A stretch of DNA of 7,652 nt from Chitinophagaceae bacterium. Lineage in GTDB: Bacteria > Bacteroidota > Bacteroidia > Chitinophagales > Chitinophagaceae. Below are positions 1 through 3,891 of this stretch, piece by piece. The notes beneath the pieces were generated by a model, which saw only the letters and a program-made list of their open reading frames with translations, was not told the DNA's origin and ran no database searches. The first letter of the stretch is position 1; each line of letters begins with the position of its first letter. The position numbers and the translations under genes were made by a program. The stretch is from the NCBI GenBank assembly GCA_003151295.1, contig PLXD01000556.1, positions 1-7,652 on the forward strand, in the 5' to 3' direction.

Positions 1-8
1 GAGAAAAG

Positions 9-209
9 CTAGACTCCTTTTGTCTTGTCGAGCAACAATTCCGCATTTAGGTCCAGTACATCCCTTTGCAGCTTATAGATCTTTTTATGGAGCTTCCTGC
101 TTTTTTGGATGCCAATCCAGTAACCGATCACGAAGAGAAATAGACCGGTAGCAATGACCTGCACAACATCCAGTTGAAATTGCTGAAGAATATCGATGAT
201 GGTTTCCAT
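9..209 (-). CDS. Small single-pass membrane protein with coiled-coil tail (hypothetical)
   Basis: A 66-residue protein that I do not recognise as a named family. Residues 1-14 are mildly polar. About 15-34 form one hydrophobic membrane span (IATGLFLFVIGYWIGI is its core). Residues 36-60 are rich in Lys, Leu and charged residues and look like a short amphipathic or coiled-coil helix ending in DKTKGV. By the positive-inside rule the lysine-rich tail should face the cytoplasm. The start is ATG at 209. No SD is visible upstream, which is common in Bacteroidota. It lies downstream of the lacI-type gene on the same strand after a 187-bp gap, so co-transcription is possible but not shown. A longer overlapping frame on the same strand (85-342) is less convincing. 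The role is unknown. Confidence 0.55.
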   Translation of the reverse strand: METIIDILQQFQLDVVQVIATGLFLFVIGYWIGIQKSRKLHKKIYKLQRDVLDLNAELLLDKTKGV

Positions 210-311
210 AGGGGGTATTTTTATAGGGGTTTGGATATTGAATAATAGGATCCGGCACTATAAAATTAACTGAAGCGGGCGAGGTCTGCAAGGTAATAGC
301 AGCCAATACGG

Positions 312-332
312 ATCGTAAAAATACGATCGTAT
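312..332. repeat. Overlapping palindromes in the gap downstream of the lacI-type gene
   Basis: ATACGATCGTAT at 321-332 is a perfect 12-bp palindrome. Overlapping it, ATCGTA (312-317) and TACGAT (322-327) form a 6-bp inverted repeat around four A residues. On the minus strand a T-run follows the palindrome, so a weak hairpin could end the lacI-type transcript. It could equally be a protein-binding site for the 66-residue gene. Nothing in the sequence decides between these. Confidence 0.3.
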
Positions 333-396
333 AACTCCGCATAATCCCGGGAATCTAATGACGCGATTTGTTCTGGCCTATATTGATTTGGCCCTT

Positions 397-1425
397 TCAG
401 CGTTTCTTTGTTTTCGGGGTCGTGGATTGGCGTATGATCAGTTCCCCTTCCAGGTTGACCTGCGTAATCTTATTATTTCTGCCGATGCTTTCCAGCAGGA
501 TTCGTGTCGCCATCTGTCCCATTTCCAGCAGGGGCTGTTTGATATAGGTCAGCGGGGCATAGAAAAGGTCAAAGGCTTCCGTTTCGTCAAAGCTGACGAT
601 CGCCAGTTCTTCGGGCACCCTGATACCCATTGTATTAATATGTTTTAAGCCGTGCAGGGCAATTGTATTGGAGGCAAACAGGATAGCGTCCACGGGTTGG
701 GTCAGGGACAGCAATTCCTGCAGGGATTTTTCAACGGCCTGTCTTACGGGGCCGGAGCCCAGTTCGCGGAGCCAGTTTTTTTTGTGCGGGATCGTATTGT
801 CTTTCAGGGCGGCCAGGTATCCTCTTTTCCGTTCCTGGAGATTAAACAATTGGCTGTCATAGGAGATCATGCCTATTCGCTTGTATCCGCGGTCGATCAG
901 GTGTTTCACGGCAGTGTAGGCCGCTTTGTAGTCATCCAGGGCTACGTGATTGGTCTTACAGTTAGGGAAATAGCGGTCAATGAGGACAAAGGGAATATCC
1001 TGCTGCTGCAGGGACAGGATCTGTTCGGTCGTCGCTTGTGCCGGCGCGATGATCAGGCCGTCTACATGCCGGTTCAGGAACACATCGATCAATTTCCCCG
1101 ATTTCTGAGCGTCTTCATCGGAACTTCCGAAGACGACTGTATAATTATATTTATCCGCTTCATCTTCTATGATACGGGCGAGGCTGGAAAAATAGGGGTT
1201 TGAAATGTCCGCCACGATGAGGCCGATGGTGAAAGTTTTATTGGTTTTAAGGCTCCTTGCGATCAGGTTGGTCCTGTAATTTAATTCTTTGGCCGTATTT
1301 CTTATTCGCTGGGCCACTTCTTTATTGATCCGGTCCTGCTTTTGATTATTCAGTACATAGGATACGAGGGCGGTGGAGACTCCGACCTTCTGAGCAATAT
1401 CTTTTAGAGAGACCCGCTTGTTCAT
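397..1425 (-). CDS. LacI/GalR-family transcriptional repressor
   Basis: A 342-residue DNA-binding regulator of the usual LacI/GalR length. Residues 5-24 are the N-terminal helix-turn-helix (SLKDIAQKVGVSTALVSYVL). Residues 49-61 are the hinge helix, with the conserved ARSL that in this family inserts into a central CpG of the operator. From about 65 a periplasmic-binding-protein-like effector domain follows (FTIGLIVADISNPYFSSLAR). Later landmarks are DGLIIAP (122-128), the GYKRIGMI strand (180-187), RKRGYLAAL (199-207) and VSFDETEAF (277-285). The effector, probably a sugar or derivative, cannot be read from sequence. I chose ATG at 1425; the frame can start two codons earlier at a TTG, which is less likely. 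Its own promoter contains a LacI-type operator (1539-1554) and a twin lies in the divergent promoter, so self-repression plus control of the rightward gene is the natural inference. Confidence 0.93.
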   Translation of the reverse strand: MNKRVSLKDIAQKVGVSTALVSYVLNNQKQDRINKEVAQRIRNTAKELNYRTNLIARSLKTNKTFTIGLIVADISNPYFSSLARIIEDEADKYNYTVVFGSSDEDAQKSGKLIDVFLNRHVDGLIIAPAQATTEQILSLQQQDIPFVLIDRYFPNCKTNHVALDDYKAAYTAVKHLIDRGYKRIGMISYDSQLFNLQERKRGYLAALKDNTIPHKKNWLRELGSGPVRQAVEKSLQELLSLTQPVDAILFASNTIALHGLKHINTMGIRVPEELAIVSFDETEAFDLFYAPLTYIKQPLLEMGQMATRILLESIGRNNKITQVNLEGELIIRQSTTPKTKKR

Positions 1426-1528
1426 ATGCAATCTTCGTTTGAGAAAACAACCATTTTAGGAAAACAACCTGTTTGGAAAAACAGCTCCTTTGGGAAGCAA
1501 TCCATCCGGGAAAATATCGTTTAGAAAG

Positions 1529-1560
1529 CGAAAATAAGATTTAATCGTTTAAACACAAAA
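1529..1560 (-). promoter_or_regulatory. Promoter of the lacI-type gene (Bacteroidota -33/-7 type)
   Basis: Read on the minus strand, TTTTG (1560-1556) is followed after 19 nt by TATTTTCG (1536-1529). The latter matches the Bacteroidota -7 consensus TAnnTTTG at all but one specified position. The spacing agrees with the known 19-21 nt range. The predicted transcript would have a leader of roughly 100 nt before ATG 1425. The spacer between the two boxes is almost filled by the operator at 1539-1554. Confidence 0.6.
1539..1554. promoter_or_regulatory. LacI-type operator O2 inside the repressor's own promoter
   Basis: ATTTAATCGTTTAAAC matches the perfect palindrome at 1694-1709 at 14 of 16 positions, with the same central CG and flanking TTTAAT/TTTAAA arms. 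It lies between the -33 and -7 boxes of the lacI-type promoter, where a bound repressor would block RNA polymerase. Binding by the adjacent repressor is inferred from proximity, the family's preference for a central CpG and the repetition of the motif. Confidence 0.72.
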
Positions 1561-1693
1561 CCCTATTTATTTGATTTTTAACGCGGTAATAGGAAAGTTG
1601 GCTTTTGGAATAAGCATGCAGGGGCTGCCGGAATGACCAGAAGGAGTATGGATATATTACCCGAATGTTAAATCGGGAATCTTCGATGAATGA

Positions 1694-1709
1694 GTTTAAT
1701 CGATTAAAC
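1694..1709. promoter_or_regulatory. LacI-type operator O1, perfect 16-bp palindrome
   Basis: GTTTAATCGATTAAAC is a perfect 16-bp palindrome with a central CG, the classic shape of a LacI/GalR operator. It covers the presumed -33 region of the rightward promoter and ends 9 bp before its -7 box, so occupation should repress the gene starting at 1757. Degenerate half-matches lie about 27-29 bp to either side (1667-1675 and 1728-1737) and may be weak extra contacts. Confidence 0.78.
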
Positions 1710-1726
1710 AATAATTTGTATATTTG
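1695..1726 (+). promoter_or_regulatory. Promoter of the oxidoreductase-like gene
   Basis: TATATTTG at 1719-1726 fits the Bacteroidota -7 consensus TAnnTTTG exactly. With a 20-nt spacer, the -33 position falls on TTTA (1695-1698), an imperfect TTTG inside operator O1. Transcription should begin around 1731-1734, giving a leader of about 25 nt that carries the SD at 1743-1749. Confidence 0.65.
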
Positions 1727-1756
1727 CATCGTTAAACGTATCGGGAGGATAAAAAA

Positions 1757-2059
1757 ATGAAAAGTATGGAAGCGTTTAAAAACATCGGATTGATAGAGTT
1801 CGGGGTATCGGAGAAAAGATTTCGCCTGGGTTCGTTGAATAGCCTAAAAGGCTATAAACTCAGGAAGGTTTTAATACCAGGAGGTCTTTCGGAGGGTTCA
1901 GCCCGTTCAAGATATCCGCAGGCTGAGATTGTGCAGGACAAGCAGCAGATCATACAGGATGAAGATATCGACTTGGTGATTGTTTCCGCTCCGGCGCATA
2001 CGGACCTGCCCCTGGTAGGAGAATTCCTGCGGGCGGGAAAGAACGTTCGGATCGTATGA
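1757..2059 (+). pseudogene. Truncated Gfo/Idh/MocA-type oxidoreductase, N-terminal domain only
   Basis: A 100-codon frame resembling the first half of the Rossmann domain of NAD(P)-dependent Gfo/Idh/MocA sugar dehydrogenases. Residues 10-18 (IGLIEFGVS) align with the first strand and glycine loop. Residues 52-59 (RYPQAEIV), 70-84 (DIDLVIVSAPAHTDL) and 91-97 (LRAGKNV) match the family pattern. The usual EKP after AGKxV, the catalytic lysine region and the whole C-terminal domain are absent. The frame stops at TGA, and I could not find the continuation in the other two frames. In the glycine motif (normally GxGxxG) positions 14 and 19 are both Glu, encoded by GAG, so NAD binding is probably lost. 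Full family length is about 330-380 residues. Against simple decay, it has a strong SD (GGGAGGA, 1743-1749, 7 nt from ATG), a consensus promoter, a perfect operator and its own terminator. It could be a decayed gene or a retained short protein; I lean to decay without certainty. Confidence 0.6.
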
Positions 2060-2121
2060 TCGAAAGAATTTGAGCAGGAGAGTTAAAGAGAGTTATTACC
2101 TATGGAAGCCATTATAAGATT

Positions 2122-2152
2122 GCCTGCTGTCACTAGCAGGCTTTTGCTTTTT
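2122..2152 (+). terminator. Intrinsic terminator after the oxidoreductase-like gene
   Basis: GCCTGCT (2122-2128) pairs perfectly with AGCAGGC (2135-2141) around the 6-nt loop GTCACT. The T-rich run TTTTGCTTTTT follows to 2152. It lies 63 nt after the stop at 2059, so it should end that transcript and separate it from the exporter gene. Confidence 0.8.
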
Positions 2153-2159
2153 AAGGAGG
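2153..2159 (+). promoter_or_regulatory. Strong Shine-Dalgarno without an obvious long gene
   Basis: AAGGAGG is a near-perfect anti-16S match immediately after the terminator. It is only 1 nt from ATG 2161 (33-codon frame) but 6 nt from ATG 2166, which opens a five-codon frame (Met-Arg-Val-Asn-stop, 2166-2180). The exporter ATG at 2232 is too far away to use it directly. Either a leader peptide is made here or the site is a relic. Confidence 0.45.
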
Positions 2160-2160
2160 T

Positions 2161-2262
2161 ATGGAATGCGGGTTAACTGAAGATTTTAGAACTATAAATG
2201 AAGACATTGGAACTATAACTGAATATAAGACATGGAAAAAAAGGGTTTTTTTTCGACGATGA
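2161..2262 (+). CDS. Possible 33-codon leader ORF upstream of the MFS exporter
   Basis: The frame encodes a small polar peptide starting MECGLTEDF. It includes a seven-residue near-repeat (EDFRTIN, EDIGTIT) caused by the 21-bp DNA repeat at 2179-2220. Its TGA at 2260-2262 overlaps ATG 2259 in an ATGA arrangement, and ATG 2259 is the exporter codon that aligns with the start of E. coli AraJ. That layout would suit translational coupling. The weak points are the 1-nt gap to the SD and the lack of any recognised family, so chance cannot be excluded. Confidence 0.25.
   Translation: MECGLTEDFRTINEDIGTITEYKTWKKRVFFRR
2179..2220 (+). repeat. 21-bp imperfect tandem repeat in the exporter leader
   Basis: Two adjacent 21-bp units (2179-2199 and 2200-2220) agree at 17 of 21 positions. 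Both begin GAAGA and contain GAACTATAA near the end, and the start of a third unit (GAA) follows at 2221. Units two helical turns apart would place protein contacts on one face of the DNA, so a direct-repeat operator for an exporter regulator is possible. No such regulator is visible in the window. Confidence 0.6.
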
Positions 2263-3587
2263 AGCCGAGTTTGTTCACGCTGACGATGGGTGGCTTTTGC
2301 ATTGGGATGACTGAGTTTATGATGATGGGCGTTCTTCCGGATGTGGCCGGATCGTTGGGGGTTTCTATTCCGGTGGCCGGTCACCTGATATCCGCTTATG
2401 CGTTGGGTGTTGTGATCGGAGCACCGCTGATCGTGGGGTTGGCGGGGCATTTTCCTCCTAAAAAGGTTTTGATGGGGCTGATGCTCTTATTTGCGGTTTT
2501 CAATACCTTATTTGCCCTGGCGCCGAATTATCAATGGCTGATACTGGCAAGGTTGTTTGCCGGGTTGCCTCATGGCGCTTTTTTTGGCATGGGGGCCGTG
2601 GTGGCGAGCAGGCTGGCCGAACGGGGGCGTGAAGCGCGGGCCGTATCGGTGATGTTCGCAGGACTCACATTAGCGAATATTGTGGGAGTTCCTCTGGGAA
2701 CCTATATTGGTCATAACCTGAGCTGGCGCTTGTCTTTTTTGATCATTGCCTTTGTCGCCCTGCTGGCGACTGCCAGCATCAAACGTTGGATGCCGGTTTT
2801 GTCTGCCACGGCTAACCAGGGTTTTGCGGATAGCCTGAAAGTTTTTACCAAATCGGAACCCTGGCTGATCATCGGTATTTCGGCCATCGGCACCGGCGGT
2901 CTTTTCGCCTGGATCAGCTATATCGCCCCGCTGATGGTATCGGTGGCAGGCTTTAACGCTAATAGCATCACTTTTATCATGATCATCGCCGGGATAGGAA
3001 TGGCCGTGGGCAATTTCCTGGGAGGCCGCCTTGCCGATCGTTTTTCTCCCCTCGCAACTACCGGCGCCCTGCTGGTCTCGATGATCTTTTCCTTATTGAT
3101 CGTATCGGTGGTTACGCGCTATAAAGTACCTGCCATCCTGATGACTTTTGTGACGGGAGCCCTTGCATTTGGCGTCATCGCACCCATGCAGATGCTGATG
3201 ATAAGGGCGGCCAAAGGTTCGGAGATGCTAGCTTCCTCGAGCATCCAGGCGAGCGCAAATATGGGAAACGCCCTGGGAGCCTGGCTGGGGGGTCTGCCTA
3301 TCGCTGCAGGCTTCGGATATACCTCTCCGGAATATGTGGGGGCGGCGCTGGCTTTTGCAGGGCTATTATTTTGCGTGGCGCTGGCCTGGAAGAAAAACAA
3401 GGAGAAACAGGCTGAGGCTTTCCGCCAGACCGGACTCGCGTTCGTCGAAGCCGGGCAGGTACAGGTCCATTTTATAAATGCATCGCAAAACAAGAAATCA
3501 TTGCAAGAACAGCCGGTGCAAAAAGAATCGTTACTTAAACAATCAAACCATCAAAAATCGAAATATGAAAACACCAATCAACGGTAA
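2232..3587 (+). CDS. AraJ-like MFS transporter (DHA1-type exporter)
   Basis: An inner-membrane major-facilitator permease, probably a proton-driven exporter of small molecules; the substrate is unknown. Residues 10-385 follow E. coli AraJ closely by eye: FCIGMTEFMMMGVLPDVA (22-39), AGHLISAYALGVVIGAP (49-65), the signature GLPHGAFFGMGAVVASRL (111-128), the motif-C-like VGVPLGTYIG (151-160), SWRLSFL (164-170), ITFIMIIAGIGMAVGNFLGG (246-265) and AKGSEMLASS (327-336). Twelve hydrophobic spans are expected. ATG 2232 is used here, but ATG 2259 (residue 10) aligns with the AraJ start and is equally plausible; neither has a good SD. Residues 388-451 form a Lys/Gln/Asn-rich polar tail that AraJ, at about 394 residues, lacks. 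The last part reads through what looks like an untranslated leader, so the original stop may have been lost by frameshift. The tail overlaps the frame starting at 3565. Confidence 0.9.
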   Translation: MEKKGFFSTMKPSLFTLTMGGFCIGMTEFMMMGVLPDVAGSLGVSIPVAGHLISAYALGVVIGAPLIVGLAGHFPPKKVLMGLMLLFAVFNTLFALAPNYQWLILARLFAGLPHGAFFGMGAVVASRLAERGREARAVSVMFAGLTLANIVGVPLGTYIGHNLSWRLSFLIIAFVALLATASIKRWMPVLSATANQGFADSLKVFTKSEPWLIIGISAIGTGGLFAWISYIAPLMVSVAGFNANSITFIMIIAGIGMAVGNFLGGRLADRFSPLATTGALLVSMIFSLLIVSVVTRYKVPAILMTFVTGALAFGVIAPMQMLMIRAAKGSEMLASSSIQASANMGNALGAWLGGLPIAAGFGYTSPEYVGAALAFAGLLFCVALAWKKNKEKQAEAFRQTGLAFVEAGQVQVHFINASQNKKSLQEQPVQKESLLKQSNHQKSKYENTNQR

Positions 3588-3789
3588 CTCCGCATTGGAG
3601 AATGTAGAAACGCAGGAGACCCCTGCCAGTACCCGCTTTGTGCATATACATGCCGAGGCAGTCAACCAGCGTATCCGTGAGGCTTTGGGTACAAATCTTG
3701 AAAAAAAGCAGTCTGTCGCCGGGAACAAAATGAATCCCGCCCATTTTTTTTCCGGTCCGCATTGTGTATTTTTTTGCCCGGCACGATAG
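3565..3789 (+). CDS. Hypothetical 74-residue protein overlapping the exporter end
   Basis: Not recognised. ATG 3565 is preceded by an A-rich, G-poor stretch (about 3535-3564) typical of Bacteroidota translation starts. The first 23 bp overlap the 3' end of the exporter in another frame. The product starts MKTPINGNSALENVETQE. A soluble, partly helical middle (AEAVNQRIREALGTNLEKK) follows, and it ends in a Phe/Cys-rich tail (HCVFFCPAR) with two cysteines three residues apart. The tail is encoded by T-runs and a possible terminator stem (3720-3751), so the real gene may once have been longer and been cut here. The frame can be extended back to 3478, but that part looks non-coding. It could be the N-terminal remnant of a gene downstream of the exporter. 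Confidence 0.35.
   Translation: MKTPINGNSALENVETQETPASTRFVHIHAEAVNQRIREALGTNLEKKQSVAGNKMNPAHFFSGPHCVFFCPAR
3720..3751 (+). terminator. Possible weak terminator after the exporter
   Basis: CGGGA (3720-3724) can pair with TCCCG (3735-3739) around a 10-nt loop. CCCA and eight T residues (3744-3751) follow. The stem is short, and the element lies inside the 74-codon frame; if it works as a terminator, that frame is probably not a functional gene. Confidence 0.3.
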
Positions 3790-3891
3790 AAAAGAGGAGC
3801 GCAAGGGTTAAATTGGCGGTCCTTTAACAGCGGCAGCAGGGTAATTGGAGTATTTTGAATCCGGAAAAGGATTGCCTATTACCTAAAAGCT

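Noticed and set aside
85..342. 85-codon minus-strand frame with a hydrophobic start (MRSYTIVFLRSVLAAI)
   Set aside because: The first residues resemble a signal peptide, but its second half overlaps the more convincing 66-residue gene in another frame and becomes Tyr/His/Cys/Arg-rich out-of-frame sequence.
358..1203. Plus-strand frames opposite the repressor (358-648, 652-1203, 668-862)
   Set aside because: They are antisense to a clear LacI-family gene, with no recognisable domains and composition typical of shadow frames.
1426..1431. Two-codon N-terminal extension of the repressor from a TTG
   Set aside because: ATG 1425 gives the usual MNKRVSLKDIA start of the family; the TTG adds nothing conserved.
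1660..1677. CCCGA ... TCGGG inverted repeat upstream of the rightward promoter
   Set aside because: The arms are only 5 bp with an 8-nt loop and no T-run, so it is weak as a terminator and not related to the operator motif beyond a half-site.
1541..1729. 62-codon minus-strand frame between the divergent promoters
   Set aside because: It spans the operators and promoter, has no SD or family resemblance, and would end inside operator O2.
2060..2121. Possible frameshifted continuation of the oxidoreductase-like gene
   Set aside because: Reading the other two frames gives no EKP or later family motifs, so the gene ends rather than being merely frameshifted here.
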